A stretch of DNA of 15,905 bases from an uncultured Amaricoccus sp. (GCF_937858865.1 NZ_CALLYO010000462.1:1-15905); one strand, 5' to 3'; shown: positions 1 through 7,004, counted from the first letter of the stretch. Numbers and translations: made by a program. The notes: generated by a model from the sequence alone, not told the origin.

Positions 1-42
1 GAGCTGCGCGGGCGGGCCGGGCCTGGGTTCTTCGCCGCCTGA
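1..42 (+). other. possible 3' end of an upstream gene
   Basis: Frame 1 is open from the window edge to a TGA at 40-42 and reads ELRGRAGPGFFAA. It could be the tail of a plus-strand gene outside the window. Fourteen codons of GC-rich sequence are too few to tell coding from chance, and no family can be assigned. The hairpin at 32-49 spans this stop codon. Confidence 0.2.
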
Positions 43-49
43 GCGGCGA
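32..49 (+). terminator. short GC-rich hairpin across a stop codon
   Basis: TCGCCGC and GCGGCGA form a perfect 7-bp stem with a CTGA loop. No T-run follows on either strand, so it is at best a weak or factor-dependent terminator for whatever lies to the left. In DNA this GC-rich such a stem can also arise by chance. Confidence 0.25.
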
Positions 50-107
50 GCGACAGGCGCGAAACATCCGCGTGCCACTCTGCCGGCGGAGCGTTGAGGG
101 GACAGGG

Positions 108-1277
108 ATGGCTTCGGTATCGGCGCGCGGCCTGGCGGCGGCGGACGAATTCGCCACGGTGCGGCGCTTCTTCGAGGCGGTGATGGCGCGCACCGCCGAG
201 GGCGGGGACGTCTGCGACTTCACCTTCGGCAACCCGCACGAGATGCCGCTGCCCGGCCTCGTCGCCGCGCTCAGGCAGAGCGTCGAGCCGCTGCGCGAGG
301 ACTGGTTCGCCTACAATCCCGGCCAGCCGGAGGCGCGCGAGGTGATCGCCGGCGCCCTCTCGCGCGAGCTCGGCCTCGGCTTCGAGCCCGAGGACGTGAC
401 GCTGACCCAGGGCGCCTTCGGGGCGATCGCGCTCGCCTTCCGGCTGGTGATGGACGCCGGCGCCGAGGTGGTCATCCCGGTGCCGGGCTGGTTCTGCTAC
501 GCGCCGATGCTGCGGGCGGCCGACCTCGTGCCGGTGCGCGCGCCGCTCGACCCGGAGCGGTTCGACCTCGACCTCGCCGCGATCGAGGCGGCGATCACGC
601 CGCGGACGCGGATGGTGGTGGTGAACTCGCCGCACAACCCGACCGGGCGGATCTACCCGCGGGCGGCGCTCGAGGCGCTGGCCGGACTGCTCGAGGCGGC
701 CTCGGCGCGGATCGGGTCGCGGATCTGGCTGCTCTCCGACGAGCCCTACCGGCGGATCCGCTTCGACGGCAACGGCTTCGTCAGCCCGGCGGCGGTCTAT
801 CCCTGGACGCTGATCGACTACAGCTACGGCAAGGTGCTGCTCGCGCCGGGGCAGCGGCTCGGCTATCTCGCGCTCTCGCCGCTCTTGCCGGCCGCGGAGC
901 GGGCGGCGCTGCGCGAGGCGTTCTTCTCCTGCCAGATGGCGCTCGGCTGGGGCTTTCCCGATTCGGTCATGCAATATGCCGTGCCGGCCCTCGAGGAGGT
1001 CTCGATCGACATCGCGGCGCTGGCCGCCCGGCGGGAGCGGCTGCTCGGCGCGCTCGGGGCATGGGGCTACCGGCTGACGCGGCCGGAGGGGACCTTCTAC
1101 CTCTGGGGCGCGGCGCCGGGCGGGGACGCGGTGCGCTTCGCCGAGGCGCTGGCCGAGCGGGGCGTGCTCGTCATGCCGGGCACGCTCTTCGAGCGGCCGG
1201 GGGACTTCCGCATCTCGCTGACGGCGAACGCGGCGATGATCGAGCGGGCGCTGCCCGCCTTCCGGGCGCTGGCCTGA
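108..1277 (+). CDS. PLP-dependent class I/II aminotransferase
   Basis: Predicted cytosolic fold-type I pyridoxal-phosphate aminotransferase, 389 aa, a usual length for the family. Visible motifs in order are YNPGQPEAR (substrate-site region), the glycine- and alanine-rich segment TQGAFGAIALAF, NSPHNPTGRIYP (the PLP-contacting NPTG motif), SDEPYRR (the aspartate that pairs with the PLP ring nitrogen), SYGK with Schiff-base Lys242 followed by PGQRLGY, and a C-terminal FRIS in which Arg368 would bind the substrate carboxylate. The ATG at 108 is preferred over the upstream GTG at 72 because GAGGGGACAGGG precedes it and the conserved sequence starts after it. The amino-acid substrate cannot be read from the sequence; aspartate, aromatic or branched-chain type are all possible. 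It lies 111 bp upstream of hemA on the same strand. A functional link to heme synthesis is not shown. Confidence 0.9.
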   Translation: MASVSARGLAAADEFATVRRFFEAVMARTAEGGDVCDFTFGNPHEMPLPGLVAALRQSVEPLREDWFAYNPGQPEAREVIAGALSRELGLGFEPEDVTLTQGAFGAIALAFRLVMDAGAEVVIPVPGWFCYAPMLRAADLVPVRAPLDPERFDLDLAAIEAAITPRTRMVVVNSPHNPTGRIYPRAALEALAGLLEAASARIGSRIWLLSDEPYRRIRFDGNGFVSPAAVYPWTLIDYSYGKVLLAPGQRLGYLALSPLLPAAERAALREAFFSCQMALGWGFPDSVMQYAVPALEEVSIDIAALAARRERLLGALGAWGYRLTRPEGTFYLWGAAPGGDAVRFAEALAERGVLVMPGTLFERPGDFRISLTANAAMIERALPAFRALA

Positions 1278-1388
1278 ACGGCGCACGAGCGCGGCACCGG
1301 CGCGGCCGCCAAGGTTGACTTTCGCCCCGACTCGCGCAATCGACAGAAAGGGCCCCTGGGCAGCGGTCGCGACGGAGGGGGAAGGCTG

Positions 1389-2603
1389 ATGGACTACGAC
1401 GCCCTTTTCGGCGAACGGCTGGAGGCGCTCCGCAAGGAGGGCAACTACCGCGTCTTCGCCGAGCTCGAGCGGCTGAGCGGCGACTTCCCGCGCGCCCGGC
1501 GCTATGTCGCGGAGAGGCCGTCCGAGGTCACCGTCTGGTGCTCGAACGACTATCTCGGGATGGGCCAGCATCCGGCCGTGCTCGCGGCGATGCACGAGGC
1601 GATCGACCGCTGCGGCGCCGGCGCCGGCGGCACGCGCAACATCTCGGGCAACACCCACGACCACGTGCTGCTCGAGCGCGAGCTCGCCGACCTGCACGGC
1701 AAGGCGGCGGCACTCCTCTTCACCTCGGGCTACGTCTCGAACTGGGCCGCGCTCTCGACGCTCGGCAGCCGGCTGCCCGGCTGCGTGATCCTGTCGGACG
1801 CGCTCAACCACGCCAGCATGATCGAGGGCATTCGCCACGCCCGCTGCGAGAAGCGGATCTGGCGGCACAACGACCCGCGGGATCTCGACCGGCAGCTCTC
1901 GCAGGTCGGGCCGGACCGCCCGAAGGTCGTCGCCTTCGAGAGCGTCTACTCGATGGACGGCGACATCGCGCCCATCGGCGAGATCCTCGACGTCGCCGAG
2001 GCGCACGGCGCCATGACCTATCTCGACGAGGTGCACGCGGTCGGCCTCTACGGCCCGCGCGGCGGCGGCGTCGCCGAGGAGATGGGCCTGATGGACCGGG
2101 TGACGCTGATCGAGGGCACGCTCGGCAAGGCCTTCGGCGTGGTCGGCGGCTACATCACCGGCTCGGCGGCGCTGGTCGACTTCATCCGCAGCTTCGCCTC
2201 GGGCTTCATCTTCACCACCGCCCTGCCGCCGGCGGTCGCAGCGGGCGCGCGGGCGAGCATCGCCCACCTCAAGGTCTCGGGCGTCGAGCGGCAGCGCCAG
2301 CGCGAGATGGTGCGCAAGCTCCGCACCCGGCTCGACGCGCTCGGCATCCCGCACCTGCCGAACCCCAGCCACATCGTCCCGGTGATGGTGAAGGACCCGG
2401 TCAAGTGCAAGATGATCTCGGACATCCTGCTCGACGACTACGGGATCTACGTGCAGCCGATCAACTATCCGACCGTGCCCAAGGGGCTGGAGCGGCTGCG
2501 CTTCACGCCCTCGCCGCTGCACGGCGATGCGGATCTCGAGCACCTGCTCCAGGCGCTGAGCGCCCTCTGGAGCCACTGCGCCCTCGCCCGCGCCGTGGCC
2601 TGA
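1389..2603 (+). CDS. hemA: 5-aminolevulinate synthase
   Basis: Condenses glycine with succinyl-CoA to 5-aminolevulinate, the first committed step of tetrapyrrole synthesis by the C4 (Shemin) route typical of Alphaproteobacteria. The protein has 404 aa, the usual length. It shows the family signatures [82 protein letters not shown], and GTLGKAFG with PLP lysine Lys247 (Lys248 in the Rhodobacter enzyme). The C-terminal segments [15 protein letters not shown] and [10 protein letters not shown] are also conserved. GGAGGGGGAAGG precedes the ATG. A weak promoter (TTGACT at 1315-1320, 17 bp, AATCGA) lies in the 111-bp upstream gap, but I see no Irr-type box there. The neighbouring bfd and bfr make this a heme and iron locus. 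It is the single-domain enzyme, not the glutamyl-tRNA reductase that shares the symbol hemA. Confidence 0.97.
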   Translation: MDYDALFGERLEALRKEGNYRVFAELERLSGDFPRARRYVAERPSEVTVWCSNDYLGMGQHPAVLAAMHEAIDRCGAGAGGTRNISGNTHDHVLLERELADLHGKAAALLFTSGYVSNWAALSTLGSRLPGCVILSDALNHASMIEGIRHARCEKRIWRHNDPRDLDRQLSQVGPDRPKVVAFESVYSMDGDIAPIGEILDVAEAHGAMTYLDEVHAVGLYGPRGGGVAEEMGLMDRVTLIEGTLGKAFGVVGGYITGSAALVDFIRSFASGFIFTTALPPAVAAGARASIAHLKVSGVERQRQREMVRKLRTRLDALGIPHLPNPSHIVPVMVKDPVKCKMISDILLDDYGIYVQPINYPTVPKGLERLRFTPSPLHGDADLEHLLQALSALWSHCALARAVA

Positions 2604-2644
2604 CCGACAAAAACGCGCGAGGTCGCACGCGGGGGCTTGCCTTT

Positions 2645-2663
2645 CCTGATAACTATTGTCAGG
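2645..2663. promoter_or_regulatory. candidate iron-responsive operator (RirA/IRO-like) upstream of bfd
   Basis: CCTGATAACTATTGTCAGG is a 19-bp inverted repeat with one mismatch between its 8-bp arms. It contains TGA-N9-TCA, the IRO box described for the iron regulator RirA in Rhizobiaceae and Rhodobacteraceae. It overlaps a -35-like TTGTCA (2656-2661), with a poor -10 (CATATC, 2678-2683) 16 bp downstream, a position where a bound repressor would block bfd. Other Rrf2-family or Fur-like regulators cannot be excluded from sequence alone. Confidence 0.5.
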
Positions 2664-2694
2664 TATTGGCCACCGGCCATATCGAGTCACCCGC

Positions 2695-2946
2695 ATGATC
2701 GTCTGCTCCTGCACCGGCATCAGTGACCGCGACATCCGCGAGGCCATCGCCTGGATGCGGGCGTCCGACCCCTACACGCTGATCACGCCCGGCAAGATCT
2801 ACCGCGCGCTCGGCAAGTCGGCGGAATGCGGCGGCTGCATCCGGCTCTTCGTCGAGCGGATGCGCCGGGACGAGAGGTTCGCCGTGCCGGTCGAGCTCTG
2901 CGACCTGCGCGCGTCGGCGCTGAGGGTCGTTCTGAACGAGGCATGA
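2695..2946 (+). CDS. bfd: bacterioferritin-associated ferredoxin, [2Fe-2S]
   Basis: Small (83 aa) BFD-like [2Fe-2S] protein. In the characterised system, Bfd docks on bacterioferritin and passes electrons to it so that stored ferric iron is reduced and released. The four expected cluster cysteines are visible: Cys4 and Cys6 in VCSCTGISDRDI, and Cys45 and Cys48 in ECGGC. The spacing between the two pairs is longer than in E. coli Bfd, and a C-terminal tail is added (about 64 aa in E. coli). The ATG at 2695 is chosen because the family begins M-x-V-C-x-C immediately. Its ribosome binding site is poor (only GAG at 2684-2686), so the leader may be very short. It lies 91 bp after hemA and 105 bp before bfr, all on the plus strand, with an iron-box-like palindrome just upstream. 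Confidence 0.92.
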   Translation: MIVCSCTGISDRDIREAIAWMRASDPYTLITPGKIYRALGKSAECGGCIRLFVERMRRDERFAVPVELCDLRASALRVVLNEA

Positions 2947-2958
2947 TGCCGCATCCAG

Positions 2959-2975
2959 TTTAGAACGATTCCATA
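2959..2975. promoter_or_regulatory. candidate Irr box (iron control element) upstream of bfr
   Basis: TTTAGAACGATTCCATA matches the iron control element TTTAGAA-N3-TTCTAAA at all seven positions of the left half and five of seven on the right. Irr is the heme-responsive Fur-family regulator of Alphaproteobacteria and commonly represses bacterioferritin when iron is scarce. The site directly precedes a weak promoter (TTGCGG 2976-2981, 18 bp, TAGGCT 3000-3005) and starts 93 bp before the bfr ATG. A small GCGGGC/GCCCGC hairpin (2978-2992) lies between the site and bfr. Confidence 0.6.
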
Positions 2976-3051
2976 TTGCGGGCCCTGCCCGCCTTGATCT
3001 AGGCTGTGCCCGAGCGGCTTGACCGCGGGCCAGACAGGAAAGGGGTGTGCG

Positions 3052-3534
3052 ATGAAGGGCGACAAGGGCGTCATCGAGTATCTCAACAAGGGGTTGCGCA
3101 GCGAGCTGACGGCCGTCAGCCAGTATTGGCTGCACTACCGCCTGCAGGAGGACTGGGGGCTCGGCCGGCTGGCCGACAAGTCGCGCGCGGAGAGCATCGA
3201 GGAGATGAACCACGCCGACAAGTTCATCGCGCGCATCATCTTCCTCGAGGGCCATCCCAACCTGCAGACGCTCGATCCGCTGCGGATCGGCGAGTCGCCG
3301 AAGGAGACGCTCGAGTGCGATCTGGCCGCCGAGCTCGACGCGATCGCCCTCTACAAGGAGGCGCGCGACTATTGCGAGAAGGTGCGCGACTATGTGTCGA
3401 AGAACCTCTTCGAGGAGATCCTGACCGACGAGGAGGGCCACACCGACCATCTCGAGACGCAGCTCGACCTGCTCGAGCGCATCGGCGAGGCGAACTGGAA
3501 CCAGCTGAACGCCAAGCCGTCGGACGAGGCCTGA
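3052..3534 (+). CDS. bfr: bacterioferritin (heme-containing iron storage ferritin)
   Basis: Subunit of the 24-mer iron-storage cage that oxidises Fe2+ and stores it as ferric mineral in the cytosol. At 160 aa it has the typical length. Every ferroxidase-centre ligand is at its canonical number: Glu18, Glu51, His54, Glu94, Glu127 and His130. Met52, the axial ligand of the inter-subunit heme, is also present, which marks a true bacterioferritin and not a non-heme ferritin. The ATG at 3052 is preferred to an in-frame ATG at 3019 because AGGAAAGGGG (3036-3045) lies six bases before it and families start M-K-G-D. An Irr-type box lies upstream and bfd precedes it; Bfd is the expected reductant for releasing iron from this cage. 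A strong hairpin follows at 3555-3582. Confidence 0.97.
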   Translation: MKGDKGVIEYLNKGLRSELTAVSQYWLHYRLQEDWGLGRLADKSRAESIEEMNHADKFIARIIFLEGHPNLQTLDPLRIGESPKETLECDLAAELDAIALYKEARDYCEKVRDYVSKNLFEEILTDEEGHTDHLETQLDLLERIGEANWNQLNAKPSDEA

Positions 3535-3554
3535 TCGCCTCCCGGCCCGCGAGG

Positions 3555-3582
3555 CGGAGCGGTGGCGCCCGCCGCCGCTCCG
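3555..3582 (+). terminator. strong GC hairpin after bfr
   Basis: A 12-bp stem (one T-G wobble) with a four-base GCCC loop: left arm CGGAGCGGTGGC, right arm GCCGCCGCTCCG. It starts 20 bases after the bfr stop. It lacks a T-run, so it is a candidate terminator or mRNA 3'-end stabiliser, not a textbook intrinsic terminator. The OsmC-family gene begins 35 bases after it. Confidence 0.4.
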
Positions 3583-3617
3583 CACTATGCTCCTGCCGCA
3601 CGAGGCGAGGATGAGCG

Positions 3618-4064
3618 GTGGCGGGCATGAAGGCAGAGGTCAGGTGGGTCGGTGACCGCACGTTCGTCGGCGCGACCGCGAGCGGGCATGAGGTCACCCT
3701 CGGGACGGCGCACGGCGGGGGCGAGAAGCCCGGCCCGAGCGCCATGGAGCTGGTCCTGATCGGCGCCGGCGGCTGCTCGGCCTGGGACGTGGTCAACATC
3801 CTCGAGAAGAGCCGCGCCGGCATGGTCGAATGCCGCGTCGAGCTCGACGCCGACCGCGCCGAGGAGGAGCCGCGGGTCTTCACCCGCATCCACCTGCATT
3901 TCGTCGTCGCGGGCCCCGGCCTCGACCCGCGCAAGGTCGAGCGGGCGATCGCGCTCTCGGTCGAGAAATACTGCTCCGCCATCGCCATGCTGGAGAAGAC
4001 AGCCACCGTCACCCACGACTACGAGATCGCCGCCGCCCCGGCCGCGGCGGCCGGGGGCGCGTGA
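3618..4064 (+). CDS. OsmC/Ohr-family protein
   Basis: OsmC-superfamily protein of 148 aa; characterised members reduce organic hydroperoxides with a pair of cysteines. Both expected cysteines are visible: Cys53 in the conserved IGAGGCSAWDVVNILEK helix, and Cys119 in EKYCSAIAML. GPSAMELVLIGAGGCS and the C-terminal VEKYCS are the main family signatures. The sequence is nearer the YhfA-like branch than classical Ohr, so peroxidase activity is an inference. GTG at 3618 is chosen because GAGG (3607-3610) lies seven bases before it; an ATG at 3627 would lose only three residues. Its stop overlaps the start of the next gene (GTGA, 4061-4064), implying co-translation with the TAXI binding protein. 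No peroxide regulator (OhrR/MarR type) is visible nearby. Confidence 0.88.
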   Translation: MAGMKAEVRWVGDRTFVGATASGHEVTLGTAHGGGEKPGPSAMELVLIGAGGCSAWDVVNILEKSRAGMVECRVELDADRAEEEPRVFTRIHLHFVVAGPGLDPRKVERAIALSVEKYCSAIAMLEKTATVTHDYEIAAAPAAAAGGA

Positions 4065-5053
4065 CGGTGCGACTCGCGGCCGCGCTCGCCGCGCTGCTCC
4101 TCGCGGCGACCCCGGCCGCCGCACAGGAGCCCACGGAGACGCCGCCGGTGCCGGAGCCGGAGATCGCCTGGATGGGGACCGGCAACGTCGCCGGGGTCTA
4201 TTATCCGGTCGGCGTCGCCCTCTGCCGGCTGGTCAACCAGCACCGCCGCGAGACGAACCTGCGCTGCGCTGCCCGGACGTCGGAGGGCTCGGTCGGGAAC
4301 CTGACCGCGCTGCGCGACGGCAGCTACGATCTCGCCATCGTCCAGTCCGACACCCAGGAGGCGGCCTTCGAGGGCAGCGGCGCCTTCGCCGCCGCCGGGC
4401 CGTTCGAGGCGCTGCGCGCCGTCGCCGCGCTCTATCCCGAGCCGCTGACCCTGCTCGCCCGCGCCGACGCCGGCATCACGCGCGTCGAGGATCTCGCCGG
4501 CAAGCGCGTGGCCTGGGGCGCGCCCGGCAGCGGCACGCGGGCGCTCGCCGACCGGCTGATGGCGGCGCTCGGCTGGACGGCGGAGAGCTTCGCCGCCGTT
4601 CCCGACCTCGCGCCCGACCGGCTGGCCGGCGCGCTCTGCGACGGCGAGATCGACGCCTTCGCCTACGTGGTCGGCCATCCGGCCCTCGTGGTGCAGGAGG
4701 CGACGACGTCCTGCCCGGCCGTCCTCGTCGAGGTCGCCGGGCCGGCGGTCGATGCGCTGGTGGCGGAGACCCCCGCCTTCGTCGCCGCGACCATCCCGGC
4801 CGGTCTCTACCGCGGCAACGACCGCCCGGTCGCGACCTTCGGCGTCGGGGCGACGCTCGTCACCCGCGCCGACCAGCCGGAGGAGCGCATCGACACGGTG
4901 GTGCGCTCGGTCTTCGGCGACCTCGAGATGCTCCGGGGCCTCGATCCGGTGCTCGCCCATCTCGACCCCGAGGCGATGGCCCGCGACGGGCTGTCCGCCC
5001 CGCTCCACCCGGCCGCCGAAGGCTACTACCGCGAGCAGGGCTGGCTGGACTGA
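4061..5053 (+). CDS. TAXI-family TRAP transporter solute-binding protein
   Basis: Periplasmic binding protein of the TRAP-associated TAXI type, 330 aa. It has a clear signal peptide (MTVRLAAALAALLLAATPAAA, cleavage near residue 21-22) and a short acidic, proline-rich linker. The mature part starts with IAWMGTGNVAGVYYPVG, the characteristic TAXI opening, followed by TSEGSVGNLTALRDGSYDLAIVQSD, EPLTLLARADAGI, and the DLAGKRVAWGAPGSGTR segment. GTG at 4061 overlaps the previous stop by four bases and gives the signal peptide directly; extending further upstream yields antisense-like arginine-rich sequence. TAXI proteins normally work with a fused QM membrane permease, but none is encoded in the window, so the partner must lie elsewhere. 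Known TAXI ligands include glutamate and other dicarboxylates; the ligand here cannot be inferred. Confidence 0.87.
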   Translation: MTVRLAAALAALLLAATPAAAQEPTETPPVPEPEIAWMGTGNVAGVYYPVGVALCRLVNQHRRETNLRCAARTSEGSVGNLTALRDGSYDLAIVQSDTQEAAFEGSGAFAAAGPFEALRAVAALYPEPLTLLARADAGITRVEDLAGKRVAWGAPGSGTRALADRLMAALGWTAESFAAVPDLAPDRLAGALCDGEIDAFAYVVGHPALVVQEATTSCPAVLVEVAGPAVDALVAETPAFVAATIPAGLYRGNDRPVATFGVGATLVTRADQPEERIDTVVRSVFGDLEMLRGLDPVLAHLDPEAMARDGLSAPLHPAAEGYYREQGWLD

Positions 5054-5155
5054 GACGTTCTCCGGGTGTCTGCCGCGCGCGCCGTGCGCGACCTGCGTTA
5101 ACCTCTGGCCACGCCCGCAATTCGTATGGCCGCTTTCCAGCCTCCTTCCAGCGTC

Positions 5156-5194
5156 ATTCCGGTCTGCCCAAGCCGCTGTTAGCACGACCGGAAT
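5156..5194. repeat. spaced inverted repeat, 9-bp perfect arms
   Basis: ATTCCGGTC (5156-5164) and GACCGGAAT (5186-5194) are exact reverse complements separated by 21 bases. The arm centres are 30 bp apart, close to three helical turns. It starts 102 bases after the TAXI gene, so it could be a long-looped RNA hairpin ending that transcript or a pair of protein half-sites. No T-run follows. Confidence 0.45.
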
Positions 5195-5398
5195 TCCCCT
5201 CGACACCGATTCAATCTGCCCGAGGCCGCATGAGGCGCATGGCGATCGCCTGAAAGGGAAGGGACTCCTGCTGCTGGTGCTCTATGCTCGCCCCCGCCGC
5301 TCCTTCGATACCGCCCCTGCGGGGTCGGCACGATCCGGGCTTGCGGGCGAGTAACGAAGCATTTACCCGACGAATCCCTTCAGAATCAAGAAGATACT

Positions 5399-5417
5399 TA
5401 TAGTTTCGCGCGCGAAA
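5399..5417 (+). promoter_or_regulatory. candidate xyl promoter and operator: TATAGT plus 14-bp palindrome
   Basis: TATAGT (5399-5404) shares its last base with a perfect 14-bp palindrome, TTTCGCGCGCGAAA (5404-5417). Its CG centre and dyad symmetry resemble LacI/GalR-family operators. An operator directly downstream of a -10 box is a classic repressor position. I see no good -35 at the proper spacing. The next coding sequence is xylB, 141 bases downstream, so a xylose or sugar-responsive repressor is the natural guess; none is encoded in the window. Confidence 0.4.
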
Positions 5418-5446
5418 TCCTGATCGTTCCCATCTGCACCCGCCAT

Positions 5447-5476
5447 TTGACAAGCCCGGAGCGCGCGGGGAATGCT
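5447..5476 (+). promoter_or_regulatory. possible sigma-70 promoter for xylB
   Basis: TTGACA at 5447-5452 is a perfect -35 hexamer, but the best -10 at 18 bp (AATGCT, 5471-5476) matches only three of six positions. It lies 30 bp downstream of the palindrome. It may be an alternative to the TATAGT promoter or chance. Confidence 0.25.
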
Positions 5477-5558
5477 TGGCCGGCCGCGCCGCGACGGAAT
5501 CGTCCGCCCTCGCCCGAGGGGTGCAGAAGCGCCGGCGCGCAGGGGAGGGTCGGCCAGC

Positions 5559-7004
5559 ATGTATCTCGGCATCGACATCGGCACGTCCTCGGTCAAGACC
5601 GTGCTCTTCGACCGCGACCAGCGTCTCGTCGGCCAGGCCAGCCAGCACCTCTCCGTCAGCCGTCCGCACCCCGGCTGGTCCGAGCAGGATCCCGAGGACT
5701 GGTGGAAGGCGACCGAGGCGACCATCGCGACCCTCGCCCGCGAGCACGGCCTCGCCGGCCTGCGCGGCATCGGCCTCTCCGGGCAGATGCACGGCGCCGT
5801 CTGCCTCGACGACGAGGACCGGGTGCTGCGCCCGGCGATCCTCTGGAACGACGGCCGCGCCATGGCCGAATGCGCCGAGATCGAGGCCGCCTGCCCGCGC
5901 GCCCGCGAGATCGCCGGCAACATCGCCATGCCGGGCTTCACCGCCCCGAAGATCGCCTGGATGCGCAGGCACGAGCCCGGGCTCTATGCCCGGATCGACG
6001 CCGTGCTGCTGCCCAAGGACTACGTCCGCCTGCGGCTGACCGGCCACCACGTCTCGGAGATGTCCGACGCCGCCGGCACCTTCTGGCTCGACGTCGCCGC
6101 CCGCGACTGGTCCGACGACCTGCTCGAGGCGACCGGCCTCAGCCGCCGCCACATGCCGCGCCTGGTCGAGGGCAGCCAGCCCTCGGGCGAGCTCCTGCCC
6201 GATCTCGCCGGGCGCTGGGGCATCTCCGGCCCGGTGGTGGTGGCGGGAGGCGCCGGCGACAACGCCGCCGCCGCCTGCGGCGTGGGCGTCGTCACCCCCG
6301 GCTCGGCCTTCGTCTCGATCGGCACCTCGGGCGTCCTCTTCGTCTCGAACGCCCGCTTCTCGCCCAACACCGCCGGGGCGGTTCACGCCTTCTGCCACGC
6401 CATCCCGCAGACCTGGCACCAGATGGGCGTGATCCTCTCCGCCTCGGACAGCCTCGAATGGCTCTCCCGCGTCACCGGCCGCAAGGCCGCCGACCTCGCC
6501 GCCGCCGTGGGCCGGGTCGAGGCGCCCTCCCCGATCACCTTCCTGCCCTACCTCTCCGGCGAGCGCACCCCGCACAACGACGCAGGCGCCCGCGGCGCCT
6601 TCACCGGCCTCTCGCAGTCGGACGACGCCCGCGACCTGACGCAGGCCGTCCTCGAAGGCGTCGCCTACGCCTTCCGGGACTGCCAGCGCGTGCTGAACGA
6701 CGCCGGCACCGACTTCGCCTCCGCCCTGGCGGTCGGCGGCGGCGCCCGCTCCGACGCCTGGCTCCGGATCATCGCCAGCGTCCTCGACCGCCCGCTCGAG
6801 ATCGCCGCCGACAGCGACATCGGCGCCGCCCTCGGCGCCGCGCGGCTCGCCATCTGCGCCGCCGAGGGTGCCGACCCGGCCGAGATCTGCGCCGCACCCG
6901 AGATCCTGCGGGTGATCGAGCCCGACCCGGCGCTGGTGCCGCGCTACCGCGAGGGCTATGCGCGCTATCGGGAGCTCTTTCCGGCGCTCAGGGCAGGAGC
7001 TTGA
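5559..7004 (+). CDS. xylB: xylulokinase
   Basis: Phosphorylates D-xylulose to D-xylulose 5-phosphate with ATP, feeding the pentose phosphate pathway. The 481 aa compare with about 484 in E. coli, and the FGGY two-lobe layout is complete: MYLGIDIGTSSVKTVLFD (ATP phosphate loop 1), GLSGQMHGAV, ILWNDGRA, LLPKDYVRLRLTG with SEMSDAAGTFWLD, AGGAGDNAAAACGVG with catalytic Asp234 (E. coli Asp233), SIGTSGV, FLPYLSGERTPHND, and the C-terminal VGGGARSDAWLRIIASVL. The xylulokinase-type GQMHG and GERTPHND segments argue against glycerol or gluconate kinase. ATG at 5559 is preceded by AGGGGAGGG (5541-5549); an in-frame ATG at 5472 would add 29 arginine- and proline-rich residues ahead of the conserved start. 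Its 3' end overlaps an opposite-strand gene by 17 bases. xylA lies further downstream on the same strand. Confidence 0.96.
   Translation: MYLGIDIGTSSVKTVLFDRDQRLVGQASQHLSVSRPHPGWSEQDPEDWWKATEATIATLAREHGLAGLRGIGLSGQMHGAVCLDDEDRVLRPAILWNDGRAMAECAEIEAACPRAREIAGNIAMPGFTAPKIAWMRRHEPGLYARIDAVLLPKDYVRLRLTGHHVSEMSDAAGTFWLDVAARDWSDDLLEATGLSRRHMPRLVEGSQPSGELLPDLAGRWGISGPVVVAGGAGDNAAAACGVGVVTPGSAFVSIGTSGVLFVSNARFSPNTAGAVHAFCHAIPQTWHQMGVILSASDSLEWLSRVTGRKAADLAAAVGRVEAPSPITFLPYLSGERTPHNDAGARGAFTGLSQSDDARDLTQAVLEGVAYAFRDCQRVLNDAGTDFASALAVGGGARSDAWLRIIASVLDRPLEIAADSDIGAALGAARLAICAAEGADPAEICAAPEILRVIEPDPALVPRYREGYARYRELFPALRAGA

Larger units (their letters stand above)
5054..5558. other. 505-base intergenic region upstream of xylB
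   Basis: I find no convincing gene here. The only ATG-initiated plus-strand frame worth noting encodes 39 residues (5284-5403) and lacks a ribosome binding site. The first 300 bases hold a spaced inverted repeat (5156-5194) and small GC hairpins. From about 5347 to 5455 the sequence becomes noticeably richer in A and T, as expected for a regulatory region, and carries a -10-like TATAGT, a perfect 14-bp palindrome and a TTGACA box, all in the right orientation for xylB. Confidence 0.6.

Noticed and set aside
1315..1343. FNR-type or Irr-type site upstream of hemA
   Set aside because: TTGACT and AATCGA do not form TTGAT-N4-ATCAA, and there is no TTTAGAA/TTCTAAA dyad. At best it is a weak sigma-70 promoter.
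5284..5403. 39-residue open frame in the gap upstream of xylB
   Set aside because: No ribosome binding site, no recognisable motif, and it ends at the candidate promoter. Probably chance.
5211..6575. Long minus-strand open frame opposite the xylB region
   Set aside because: It is antisense to a clear xylulokinase, has low-complexity Ala/Gly/Arg/Asp composition and no recognisable motif. Such frames are common in DNA with GC-rich third positions.
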